Origin: Actinobacteria bacterium OK074 | Lineage (GTDB): Bacteria; Actinomycetota; Actinomycetes; Streptomycetales; Streptomycetaceae | DNA: 64,000 nucleotides | Assembly (NCBI GenBank): GCA_001298575.1 | Contig: LJCV01000188.1 | Span: 173,297 to 237,296 of the forward strand | Reading direction: 5' to 3' | In this document: piece after piece, positions 16,410 to 24,700 of the stretch | Layout of the letters: each line of letters starts with the position of its first letter | Position numbering within the stretch: position 1 is the first letter of the stretch | Program-made: the position numbers and the translations under genes | Notes under the pieces: model-generated | Database searches by the model: none | The model's input: only the letters and a program-made list of their open reading frames with translations | What the model was told of the DNA's origin: nothing

Positions 16410-17438
16410 ATGCAGCAGCTCTCGGTGGTCCTCGGGGAGTACCCGCACGGCCGTGCGCTTCTCGACGGCGAGGTTCCGGTAGCCGGTTACCGGATCGAGC
16501 CGATCGAGGTCAGACCGGTCATCGCGGCCTACCGGCGCATGATCCGCGCACTCGAATTCGACGTGTGCGAACTGGCACCCGTGTCGTATCTGATGGCCCG
16601 TCAAGAAGGCGTGCCGCTCACGGCGATACCGGTGTTCCTCAACCGGCGTTTCCACCACGGCGACGTCCAGTGCGCCGCGGGCTCGGGCATCCGGGTGCCC
16701 CGGGACCTGGAGGGGCGCCGGGTCGGGGTGCGGGCGTACTCGGTGAGCACGGGCGTATGGGTGCGGGGCATCCTGAGCGACGAGTACGGCGTGGACGTCG
16801 AGAAGATCACCTGGGTGGTGGACGACGACGACCACATCGAGGGCCGCACCCCGCCGAACGTCGAACGGGTCGCGGACGGACGGTCGTTGGGGGCGCTGCT
16901 GCGCGCCGGGGACATCGACGCGGCGTTCACCGGAAACGCCGGCACCGGCCGGGCGGGCGCACCCCGCGCGGACTGGACCGCCACCGCCGAGACCACGGCC
17001 TCTGTGAGTGCGGCCTCTGGGAGTGCGGCTCCCGAGACCGCGGCGCCCGAGGACGAAGCCCCCTACCCACTCTTCGCGGAGGCCGAGACCCTGGGCGCCG
17101 ACTGGTACCTGCGCACCGGGATCTACCCCCTCCACTCGCTCATCGCCCTCCGCACCGAACTCATCGACCGCGACCCGGAGTTGCCCACCCGGCTGTACAC
17201 GGCGTTCGCCGCGGCCAAGCGCGCGCACCTCGCCGCGGACCCCGCGTGGACCGCGCTGCCCCGGTTCGCCCGCCAAGCTCGGCAGACCGGCGCCGATCCC
17301 GTCCCGTACGGCATCGACGTCAACGAACCGAGCCTGCGCGCGATCGTGCGCCACTCCCGGGACCAAGGGCTGCTCGACCCCGGGTTCCCCACCGACCCGG
17401 GCGCCCTGTTCGCCCCGGGCGACTACCCCGACGCCTGA
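16410..17438 (+). CDS. 4,5-dihydroxyphthalate decarboxylase-family protein, paralogue 3
   Basis: This 342-residue paralogue has EFDVCELAPVSYL, GRRVGVRAYSVSTGVWVRGI and LSDEYGVDV. It is about 45 residues longer than its neighbours because of an Ala/Ser/Thr-rich linker (about residues 185-220) that is partly encoded by a 15-bp tandem repeat. The ATG at 16410 follows AAGGCAGGG. The linker probably lies in a surface loop before LGADWYLRTGIYPLH. It could have a regulatory or assembly role, or simply be neutral expansion. Confidence 0.82.
   Translation: MQQLSVVLGEYPHGRALLDGEVPVAGYRIEPIEVRPVIAAYRRMIRALEFDVCELAPVSYLMARQEGVPLTAIPVFLNRRFHHGDVQCAAGSGIRVPRDLEGRRVGVRAYSVSTGVWVRGILSDEYGVDVEKITWVVDDDDHIEGRTPPNVERVADGRSLGALLRAGDIDAAFTGNAGTGRAGAPRADWTATAETTASVSAASGSAAPETAAPEDEAPYPLFAEAETLGADWYLRTGIYPLHSLIALRTELIDRDPELPTRLYTAFAAAKRAHLAADPAWTALPRFARQARQTGADPVPYGIDVNEPSLRAIVRHSRDQGLLDPGFPTDPGALFAPGDYPDA
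16996..17025 (+). repeat. 15-bp in-frame tandem repeat in paralogue 3
   Basis: CGGCCTCTGTGAGTG (16996-17010) and CGGCCTCTGGGAGTG (17011-17025) are adjacent copies differing at one base, followed by a partial third copy (CGGCTCC). They encode the Ala-Ser-(Val/Gly)-Ser-Ala linker and keep the frame. Confidence 0.8.
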
Positions 17439-17483
17439 CCGTGGCGCCCCGAAACGACCGACAGCACAAGGGAGTTGACACAC

Positions 17484-18344
17484 ATGGACGTGGTCGACGC
17501 GCACTGCCACATCATCGCGCCGGACGAGAGCAGGTACCCGCGGGCGCCGCTTGGCGGGAAACAGTCCGAGTGGGCCACGTCCCGGCCGGTGACCGCCGAG
17601 GGCATGGTCGCCCGCATGGACGAGGCGGGCATCGGCCAGGCCGTCCTCGTCCAGGCCACCACCGCGTACGGCTACGACAACACGTACGTCCTGGACAGCT
17701 ACCGCGCCCGCCCCGGCCGGTTCGCGGCGGTCGGCACCTTCGACCCGCTGCGGCCGGACGCCGCCGACGCCCTCACCGCGGCGGTCGGCGACGGCGGCCT
17801 GGCCGGGGTACGGCTGTTCACCAGCGGCAGCACCGTGCCCGTACAGGGGGAGTGGTTCGCCGCCCCCGAGACCTACGAATTCTGGGAGCGGGCCGGGGAG
17901 TTGGGCATCACGGTCTGCCTCCAGATGCGGCTCGGGCCCGCGACGAAGCAACTGCACGCGGTCCTGGAGGGGTTCCCCGGCGTACGGGTGCTGCTCGACC
18001 ACCTCGGCTACCCCGACATCGCCTCCTCGCCCGCCCGCGCGGGCGCCGAGGTCGCCGAACTCGCCCGCCACCGCGCCCTGTTCCTCAAGCTCACCCACCG
18101 GAACCTGGAACGGCTGCACGACGTGGGCAAGGAGGCGGCCGACTTCCTCGGCCCCGTCGTCGGTGCCTTCGGCGCCGAACGCATCGCCTGGGGCTCCAAC
18201 TGCCCCGCCGCCGAACAGTCGTTGCCGCAGCTTCTCCAACTCGCCGACGACGTACTGGAGTCACTGCCCGGGGCCGACCGGGAGCAGATCTTCGCGGGCA
18301 CCGCACGCCGCCTGTATCCGGGGCTCGCCGTGCCACCGGGCTGA
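17484..18344 (+). CDS. amidohydrolase-2 family hydrolase
   Basis: This 286-residue TIM-barrel metal hydrolase has DAHCHIIAPDESRYP (metal His-x-His), an ATTAYGYDN loop, VLLDHLGYPD, LFLKLTHRN and the C-terminal IAWGSNCPA. It belongs to the group that includes 2-pyrone-4,6-dicarboxylate lactonase (LigI) and L-rhamnono/fucono-lactonases; lactone hydrolysis is the most likely reaction. With a LigJ-like hydratase and an aldolase in the same operon, a pyrone-dicarboxylate-like substrate is plausible but not shown. The ATG at 17484 is preferred, with GGGAG 9 bp upstream, over a TTG at 17475. Confidence 0.8.
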   Translation: MDVVDAHCHIIAPDESRYPRAPLGGKQSEWATSRPVTAEGMVARMDEAGIGQAVLVQATTAYGYDNTYVLDSYRARPGRFAAVGTFDPLRPDAADALTAAVGDGGLAGVRLFTSGSTVPVQGEWFAAPETYEFWERAGELGITVCLQMRLGPATKQLHAVLEGFPGVRVLLDHLGYPDIASSPARAGAEVAELARHRALFLKLTHRNLERLHDVGKEAADFLGPVVGAFGAERIAWGSNCPAAEQSLPQLLQLADDVLESLPGADREQIFAGTARRLYPGLAVPPG

Positions 18345-18414
18345 CCGGCCGGACATACTCCCGGAGCGGTCGGTGCCACCGACCGGACAACTCCCGCGAG
18401 ACACACAGGTGGTC

Positions 18415-19146
18415 ATGGTGAACATCAGCGGTTACGACGACGTCGTCGACCCGGGCAGAACCTCGCCGACCCGGCACGGCCAGGCGTACGACGGGCTGCG
18501 CTCGCTGCTGCTGTCGGGCAGCGTCGCGCCGGGCACCCGGCTCACCGAGGCCGACCTGACCCGGATGTTCAACGTCTCGCGCAGCACCATGCGTTCGGTC
18601 CTGGTCCGGCTCACCCAGGAGGGCTACGTCACCAGCGAGGTCAACCGCGGTGTCCGTACCCGGAGTTTCACCGTCGAGGAGGCCGCGGACATCCTGGAGG
18701 CGCGCGAGACGCTGGAGTCCGCCCTCGCGGGCAAGGCCGCCGAACGGGCCACCGAGGAGGAGGTCCGCGCCCTGCGCCGCACCCTGGCGGAGATGGAGGA
18801 CTGCGAGGCCCGCGGCGACCAGGCCGCCTACTCGCGGGGCAACCGCACCTTCCACCAGCAGATCAAGCAGGCCGCCCACCAGCACACCCTCGCCCGCGCC
18901 TACGACACGCTGCTCTACCCGCTCGTCATGCGCCAGTACCGCAACCTCTCCGCGCCGCACCCCAGGGCCGGTTCGCTGGCGGAGCACCAGACGATCCTGC
19001 TGGCCATCGTCACCCGCAACCCCGAGGCCGCCGTCGCCGCGATGCGCCACCACGTCGCCTCCGCCCGCCAGGCCCTCCTGCTCCGATCGGCCCACGACGG
19101 AGGGGAGTTGACGGCCGAAGCGCCCGACACCACCACCGGGCCCTGA
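18415..19146 (+). CDS. GntR-family (FCD) transcriptional regulator
   Basis: This 243-residue regulator has a winged helix (LRSLLLSGSVAPGTRLTEADL, FNVSRSTMRSVLVRLTQEGYV, residues ~20-80) and an all-helical FCD ligand domain (EAADILEARETLE, NRTFHQQIKQAA, MRHHVASARQALL). FadR-type regulators bind TTGTC-N-GACAA-like palindromes and release DNA on binding an acid. Perfect and near-perfect sites of this kind occur only upstream of the ATPase at 7992, 10 kb away but at the head of the same island. It therefore probably senses the transported substrate or an intermediate. The start ATG follows AGGTGG. Confidence 0.9.
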   Translation: MVNISGYDDVVDPGRTSPTRHGQAYDGLRSLLLSGSVAPGTRLTEADLTRMFNVSRSTMRSVLVRLTQEGYVTSEVNRGVRTRSFTVEEAADILEARETLESALAGKAAERATEEEVRALRRTLAEMEDCEARGDQAAYSRGNRTFHQQIKQAAHQHTLARAYDTLLYPLVMRQYRNLSAPHPRAGSLAEHQTILLAIVTRNPEAAVAAMRHHVASARQALLLRSAHDGGELTAEAPDTTTGP

Positions 19147-19177
19147 AGCCGAGCCGACGACCGGTCGGCCCCCCCCG

Positions 19178-19256
19178 CCCCACCGACCAGGAACCCCAAC
19201 GATCAGGAACCCATCGACCAGAGACCCCACCGACCAGAGACCCCACCGACCAGGAA
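19178..19256 (+). repeat. five-unit ~16-bp tandem repeat before the esterase
   Basis: Five adjacent imperfect units (19178-19193, 19194-19209, 19210-19224, 19225-19240, 19241-19256) follow the pattern CCCCACCGACCAGGAA or CCCCACCGACCAGAGA. The last ends 8 bp before the esterase start and supplies its AGGAA ribosome-binding site. The earlier copies carry the same purine stretch. Unit-number changes could alter expression. Confidence 0.85.
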
Positions 19257-19264
19257 GGCACCGC

Positions 19265-20854
19265 ATGCGCCACCCCGTGGAAACCGAATCCGGGCCGGTG
19301 GAAGGCATCCCGGGACGCGACCGCTCGCTGACCGTCTTCCGGGGCATCCCCTACGCCGCCCCACCGGTCGGCGACCTCCGCTGGCGGCCCCCCGAGCCGC
19401 CCCTGACCTGGACCGGCGTCCGCGCGGCCCACAGCTTCGGCCCGATGTGCCCGCAGGCCCCCAACAGCGAAGTGGCGGGCCTGGACCTGCCGATGAGCGA
19501 GGACTGTCTCCACCTCAACATCTGGACGGGCGCCGCCTCCGCCGCCGAGCGCCGCCCCGTCCTCGTGTGGATCTACGGCGGCGGCTTCCGCGTCGGCACC
19601 GGCGCGAGCCCCCGCTACGACGGTGAGGGCCTGGCCCGCAAGGGACTCGTCGTGGTGACCTTCAACTACCGCCTGGGCGCCTTCGGTTTCCTCGCCACCC
19701 CCGAACTCAGCGCGGAGTCCGCCCACCACGCCTCCGGCAACTACGGCCTCCTCGACACCGTCGCCGTCCTGCGCTGGGTACGGGACAACATCGCCGGATT
19801 CGGCGGCGACCCCGACCGGGTGACCCTTGCCGGGCAGTCCGCCGGCGCCGGAACGGTCAACTTCCTTGCCATGTCGCCACTTGCCCGGGGCCTCTGCCAC
19901 CGCGCGGTCGCCCAGAGCCACGCCCGCCACTCCCGGGACCCCGAACTCCGGTACCTGGCAACGTCGTACCGCACCCTGGCCGACGCCGAGAGCGCGGGCG
20001 CCCGCTATGCCGAGGAGCACGGCGGACGGTCGCCCGCCCGGCTGCGCGCCCTGCCCTGGCAGAAGCTCGTCGACGGGGACGCCGCCGTCGACTCCGCCGT
20101 GGACACCGGGAGTTCGGCCAAACCACCGCTGTTCCGCCCGGTCGTCGACGGCTGGGTCATACCCGCCGGATACGACGAGACGTACGCCAAAGGGCTGCAG
20201 AACGACGTCGGTTACCTCGCCGGGAACAACCTCGACGAGAGCGGAGCGGTCCCCGAGACCACCTTCGCCGCCTACCGGGCGGCCGGGAAGAAGGCGTGGC
20301 GCCCCGGCATGCCGCCCGTCCACGTGACCCTGGACGACCATGTCGCCGCCGCCCGGCGCAAGTTCGGCGACCTGGCCGAGGAATTCCTGCGGCTGTACCC
20401 GGCGGCAACCGACGATGAGGCGGGCCGCGCCCACAACGCGGCCGTCCGCGACAACGCCCGTATCTCCACGTTCCTTTGGGGCGCCGACTGGACCCGGCAC
20501 GCCAACCGCCCGCTGTACACGTACTTCTGGACCCACGCCTCGCCCGCCCGGGGACAGCACCCCCGGCGCGCCTCGCACGGCTCCGAGATCGACTTCGTGT
20601 TCGGCAACCTCGACCGCGAGGACGCCGACTGGACCGACGAGGACCGCGCCGTCGCCGAGACCATGTCCGGCTACTGGGCCAACTTCGCCGCCACCGGCGA
20701 CCCCAACGGCCCCGGACTGCCCAACTGGCCCGCGTACAGCCCCGATTCGGCATCGGTGACGGAGGTCGGCGACGGCTTCGGGCCGATCCCGGTGGCCGAC
20801 GCGGCCCGACTCGACTTCTGGAAACGCTTCTTCCTTACTCAGCAGGCTTGGTGA
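19265..20854 (+). CDS. type-B carboxylesterase
   Basis: This 529-residue alpha/beta hydrolase begins FRGIPYAAPPVGDLRWRPP and has EDCLHLNIW, the oxyanion hole YGGGF, the nucleophile elbow GQSAG (Ser192) and the histidine region RASHGSEIDFVF (His438). This is the pfam COesterase set. No signal peptide is seen, so it acts inside the cell. It would release an aromatic or short-chain acid from an ester imported by the adjacent ABC system. The ATG at 19265 follows AGGAAGG. It lies between the GntR regulator and the transporter lipoprotein in the same direction. Confidence 0.9.
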   Translation: MRHPVETESGPVEGIPGRDRSLTVFRGIPYAAPPVGDLRWRPPEPPLTWTGVRAAHSFGPMCPQAPNSEVAGLDLPMSEDCLHLNIWTGAASAAERRPVLVWIYGGGFRVGTGASPRYDGEGLARKGLVVVTFNYRLGAFGFLATPELSAESAHHASGNYGLLDTVAVLRWVRDNIAGFGGDPDRVTLAGQSAGAGTVNFLAMSPLARGLCHRAVAQSHARHSRDPELRYLATSYRTLADAESAGARYAEEHGGRSPARLRALPWQKLVDGDAAVDSAVDTGSSAKPPLFRPVVDGWVIPAGYDETYAKGLQNDVGYLAGNNLDESGAVPETTFAAYRAAGKKAWRPGMPPVHVTLDDHVAAARRKFGDLAEEFLRLYPAATDDEAGRAHNAAVRDNARISTFLWGADWTRHANRPLYTYFWTHASPARGQHPRRASHGSEIDFVFGNLDREDADWTDEDRAVAETMSGYWANFAATGDPNGPGLPNWPAYSPDSASVTEVGDGFGPIPVADAARLDFWKRFFLTQQAW

Positions 20855-20866
20855 CAGGAGACAGAC

Positions 20867-21958
20867 GTGCCGAGAGACCACGCAACATCCAGCCCCCACA
20901 CACCAGTTGACCGGGCGGCGCGCGTCCCCGGCCGCACGCGCGCCGTGGCCCTCGCCGCCGCCGCCACGCTCGGCGCCGCCCTGCTCAGTGCCTGCGGCGA
21001 CTCCTCCGCCAGTACGACCTCGGACGGGCTCACCAACGTCACGGTCGGCACCGGCGGCAACATCTTCGACCTGCCGCTGCGGCTCGCCGACGCCAACGGG
21101 TACTTCCGCCAACAGGGGTTGAAGGTCAAGTTCGTGACGCTGACCGCCGCGACCGGCCCCTCCGCCCTCCAGTCCGGCTCCGTGCAGTTCCTCAACGACA
21201 GCCCGACCGGATTCCTCTCCGCGCTGAGCAAGGGCCTGCCCGAGACCGCGATTGCCGCGGACGGCTCCGGCAACCCGCTCGGTCTCGTCGTCAGCAAGAA
21301 GTTCGCCCAGGCGCACGACCTGACCGCCGACTCCCCGGCGGCCACGGTCGCCAAGGCGCTGGCCGGCTCCACCGGCGGCGCCAGCTCCGCCAACACCAAG
21401 GCCGAGGCGGGCATCTTCCTCAAGGCGTACGGCGTCGACCCCGACAAGGTGAAGTGGGTGTCGCTGCCGAGCCCGGCCGCCGACAAGGCCGCCCTCAACA
21501 GCGACCAGATCGACTGGTTCGTCACCTCCGAACCCATCCCGCTGCAGATCCAGGACTCGGGCGACGGCGTCGTCGTCGCCGATCCGGTCAAGGTGCCGCA
21601 GTGGTCCGCGAAGGAGGCGGGCTACGGGCAGTTCGTCGTCGTGAGCAAGAGCTGGGTCACCAAGAACAGTGCCACGGCGAAGGAGTTCGTCGCCGCCGTC
21701 GGGAAGGCGACCGGCTACCTGAAGACCCACCTGACGTCGAGCAGCGACAAGACGGTGCTGACCGTCGCCCAGAAGGCGCTGCCCGGCGTACCCGCCGCGG
21801 TGTTGCGGAGCAGCCTCCAGCAGGTCGACTGGCCGGCCGACGGCACCATGTCCGCCGCCGACTGGAAGCTCACCCTGGCGTTCATCGACTCGCTCGGCGC
21901 GCTCCCCAAGGGCACCACGGTGTCGTCGGACGACTGGACCAACACCTACCTGCCGTGA
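20867..21958 (+). CDS. ABC substrate-binding lipoprotein, nitrate/taurine type
   Basis: This 363-residue protein has an arginine-rich signal and the lipobox LLSAC (Cys43), so it is a membrane-anchored extracellular receptor. The mature sequence (TVGTGGNIFDLPLRLADANG, GSVQFLNDSPTGFLSAL, DQIDWFVTSEP) fits the SsuA/TauA/NMT1-like class. Members bind sulfonates, nitrate, thiamine precursors or aromatic acids; phthalate and benzoate-type importers also use this class. The GTG at 20867 follows AGGAG. It is followed by the permease and pairs with the distant ATPase at 7992. Confidence 0.9.
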   Translation: MPRDHATSSPHTPVDRAARVPGRTRAVALAAAATLGAALLSACGDSSASTTSDGLTNVTVGTGGNIFDLPLRLADANGYFRQQGLKVKFVTLTAATGPSALQSGSVQFLNDSPTGFLSALSKGLPETAIAADGSGNPLGLVVSKKFAQAHDLTADSPAATVAKALAGSTGGASSANTKAEAGIFLKAYGVDPDKVKWVSLPSPAADKAALNSDQIDWFVTSEPIPLQIQDSGDGVVVADPVKVPQWSAKEAGYGQFVVVSKSWVTKNSATAKEFVAAVGKATGYLKTHLTSSSDKTVLTVAQKALPGVPAAVLRSSLQQVDWPADGTMSAADWKLTLAFIDSLGALPKGTTVSSDDWTNTYLP

Positions 21959-21972
21959 GTGAGGAGCGGACG

Positions 21973-22845
21973 ATGGCGACTGCCACAGACAACACGGTGC
22001 GGGAAGACAGGGCACAGCAGGCGCGGGCCGCGGCCAGGACCCGGCGCAGGAACGGGCGTTGGCGGGACGCGGGCACCGTGGTGCTGCTGCGCATCGGGGT
22101 GATCGCGCTCACCCTGGTCCTGTGGCAGGTACTGAGCGGGCCGGTCCTGCCGGAGTACGCCGTGAGCAAACCGACCGACGTGTCGCAGGCGCTGTGGAAG
22201 CTGCTCGGCTCGTCCTCCGGCTGGACCGACATCAGGACGACGACGATCGAGGTGGCCGCCGGGTTCGCCATCGGTGTGGTCCTCGGCACCGTGATGGGCC
22301 TGGTCCTCGGGTCCTTCCCACTCGCGGGCCGGGTCCTGGAACCCCTGGTCGCGGCGGTCAACGGCATCCCGAAGATCGCGCTGGCCCCGCTGTTCCTGCT
22401 GTTCTTCGGCATCGGCCCCTGGTCGAAGATCACCATCGCCGTCACCGGGGTGGCCTTCGTCGTGTTCTACAACGTCTACCTCGGACTGCGGCTGCGCGAG
22501 CGCGAACTCGTCGAAGTGGTCCAGGTGATGGGCGGCCGGCGCCACCACGTCCTCGGCTACGTGACGATCCCGACGCTCGCCGCCCCGTTCTTCGCGGCCC
22601 TCAAGACGGGCGGGCCGCTGGCCATCCTCGGCGTCATCGGCGGCGAGTTCATCGCCTCCTCCGAGGGCGTCGGCCACGAACTGTTCACCTCGGCCATGAA
22701 CTTGGACGCGGCCACCGAGTTCGCGGGCCTGATCGTCCTCGTCGCGATGACCCTCGTCCTCAACGGGCTGCTGTCCTGGCTGGACCGCTACGCGCTCAAG
22801 CGCCTCGGGCTGGGGGTGCGGCGGCCGGGGGAGCAGCGGCAGTGA
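21973..22845 (+). CDS. ABC permease, nitrate/taurine type
   Basis: This 290-residue membrane protein has a first helix around VLLRIGVIALTLVLWQVL and about five more. The cytoplasmic EAA-type loop (EVVQVMGGRRHHVLGYVTIP and ALKTGGPLAILGVIGGEF) contacts the ATPase. These features place it with SsuC/TauC permeases. The ATG at 21973 follows GAGGAG and lies 14 bp after the lipoprotein stop. It ends the forward island; the next gene is convergent, 19 bp away. Confidence 0.9.
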   Translation: MATATDNTVREDRAQQARAAARTRRRNGRWRDAGTVVLLRIGVIALTLVLWQVLSGPVLPEYAVSKPTDVSQALWKLLGSSSGWTDIRTTTIEVAAGFAIGVVLGTVMGLVLGSFPLAGRVLEPLVAAVNGIPKIALAPLFLLFFGIGPWSKITIAVTGVAFVVFYNVYLGLRLRERELVEVVQVMGGRRHHVLGYVTIPTLAAPFFAALKTGGPLAILGVIGGEFIASSEGVGHELFTSAMNLDAATEFAGLIVLVAMTLVLNGLLSWLDRYALKRLGLGVRRPGEQRQ

Positions 22846-22864
22846 GTGTTCCCAACAGGCTTGC

Positions 22865-24700
22865 TCACGCCCGTACTTCGACATCCCCGACCGGGACCGC
22901 ACAGCACAACAGCGCCTGATCCGGCTCCAGGGGGACGGCGGGTTCACTGAGGTGGGCCACCTCGCCCGAGACGCGCTGCCTGCACACCCCGCAGGCTCCG
23001 GCGCGGCAGGCGTACGGCAGCCGCAGACCGGCCGACTCGGCCGTGTCGAGCAGGGTGCCGTCGTCGGCGGTCCAGGTGGCGCGGACCCCGCTCTCCGCGA
23101 ACCGCACCCCGAACGGGCCCCGGGCGGGCGGTGGTTGCTCCCGCAGGGCGGCGGGGCGCGGCGAGTAGAAGCGTTCGTCGGTGACGGCCGAGGGCGGGAC
23201 CCCCGCGGACCTGAGCGCCGCGCGGACGGCGTCGACGAAGGGGTCCGGGCCGCACAGATACGCCTCCACCCTTGTACCGGCGGCGAGTTGGCGCAGATCG
23301 GCGTCGCCCGGGCGACCTGTGCGGGCCCCCTGGGGCAGCGGTTCGCCGGGCCCGGTGACGTACAACCGGGCGGTGGCGTCCGGGAGTTTGGCGATCAGGC
23401 GGGTGATCTCGTCCCACAACGGGGTCTCGGCGGCCGTGCGCACCACGTTCAGCACGGTGACGGGCCGCCGCGACGCGGTGTCGACGAGGGCGCGCAGGAT
23501 CGGCAGGACGGGGGTGATGCCGATCCCGGCCGCCGCGAGCAGCAGCGGGCGGTCGGTGTCGGCGGTGGTGAGTTCCGCGCCGTAGGGGCCCGAGAGGAGG
23601 ACGCGGGAACCGGGCCGCAGCGCGTGCAGCGCGGTGGACGTCCGGCCGATCGCGACCCGTTTGACGCTGACCCGCAGTTCGGTCGCGGTGGCCTCGGTGA
23701 CGGTGTAGCACCGCCACAACGGGCCCTGCCCGTCGGCGAGATGGAGCCGCAGATGCTGCCCGGGACGGCACCGGGCCCCGGCCGGATCGCGGAAGACCAG
23801 GCTGGTGACGGTGGGGCTCTCGGCGGTCCGCCGGACCAGTTCGGCGTAGCGTGGGCGGCCGGGTTCGGCGAGGCGGTCGGCGTACGGCGACGGGGTTGCC
23901 CTCAACGATGCGCCCAGGTCGCGTGGCCGGTCCCCGACCGCGATCTCCCCACCGCGCACCACCCGCGCGTACACCCCGCAGTACAGGTGTCCGAAACGGG
24001 TGGCGAGCAGCCCCGGGACGTTCAGGTCGCGTTCGCCGGAGCCGGGGCGCACCGTGGTCGCCCGGCAGCGCTCGGTGGGGAAGGTGAACTCCAGCTCCGC
24101 GCCGCCCAGTTGGACCCGGTGGCCGAGCAGGTCCAGTTCGCGCCAGGCGCCCAGGCCGGAGACGTGGAGGTTGGCCCGGAAGCGGCGCGGGTCGACCGGG
24201 ACCCCGGCCGCGTCGGCGAGCGCGGCCACCGTGTCGAGGTTGATGACGGACACGGGCGCGTCCGGCCAGTCCCACAGGGACGCGCCCGGCTGTTCGAGGC
24301 GGGCCCGCTCGGGGAACCACGCCCAGATCGCCGTGTTGGCCTGGGCGATGTCCTCCGGACGGGGCCGCCCTTCGGCGGTCAGCCCGATGCGGACCTGCTC
24401 GCCGCCGGGCGCGGTGAGCAGCAGCGCCCCGTCGGCCAACTCCAGCCGGTGGCCGCCGAGTTCGGCGTTCTTGACCAGCCGCAGGAACGCCGTGCTGGAG
24501 ACCCAGCCGCGTGCGTCCGCCGTGCCGCCCGCCTCGGGTCCGCCGCGCAGGCCGAGGAGCCGGTCCAGCGGGATACCCTCCCCGGCCGTCAGGACCGTCG
24601 CGGACAACGGCAGCCCGGTCATGCCCTTCACGGGGTAGCGGTAAATCCCCGCGAGCTGCGGCGAGTTGGGACCGGACAGCGGCGTCAGAAGTGCTCCCAT
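22865..24700 (-). CDS. MOSC-flavoreductase-2Fe2S ferredoxin fusion
   Basis: This 611-residue three-module protein has an N-terminal MOSC beta-barrel and MOSC core (residues ~1-270, with TFPTERCRATTVRPGSG and GVYARVVRGGEIAVGD), an FAD/NAD(P)H reductase module (~275-510, LLLAAAGIGITPVLPILRAL, YLCGPDPFVDAV) and a plant-type 2Fe-2S domain (YACRAGACGVCRQRVSG ... LLCCAVP). MOSC proteins such as YcbX/YiiM and mARC use a molybdenum cofactor to reduce N-hydroxylated compounds; here the electron donors are fused. It is last in the LacI-controlled operon and overlaps the preceding C45 gene by 16 bp. It may reduce an N-oxygenated or halogenated part of the same substrate, but this is inference. Confidence 0.85.
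   Translation of the reverse strand: MGALLTPLSGPNSPQLAGIYRYPVKGMTGLPLSATVLTAGEGIPLDRLLGLRGGPEAGGTADARGWVSSTAFLRLVKNAELGGHRLELADGALLLTAPGGEQVRIGLTAEGRPRPEDIAQANTAIWAWFPERARLEQPGASLWDWPDAPVSVINLDTVAALADAAGVPVDPRRFRANLHVSGLGAWRELDLLGHRVQLGGAELEFTFPTERCRATTVRPGSGERDLNVPGLLATRFGHLYCGVYARVVRGGEIAVGDRPRDLGASLRATPSPYADRLAEPGRPRYAELVRRTAESPTVTSLVFRDPAGARCRPGQHLRLHLADGQGPLWRCYTVTEATATELRVSVKRVAIGRTSTALHALRPGSRVLLSGPYGAELTTADTDRPLLLAAAGIGITPVLPILRALVDTASRRPVTVLNVVRTAAETPLWDEITRLIAKLPDATARLYVTGPGEPLPQGARTGRPGDADLRQLAAGTRVEAYLCGPDPFVDAVRAALRSAGVPPSAVTDERFYSPRPAALREQPPPARGPFGVRFAESGVRATWTADDGTLLDTAESAGLRLPYACRAGACGVCRQRVSGEVAHLSEPAVPLEPDQALLCCAVPVGDVEVRA

Noticed and set aside
17484..18344. Assignment of this amidohydrolase as LigI
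   Set aside because: Family-level similarity only. Without substrate-specific residues or a complete Lig pathway nearby the specific name is not supported.
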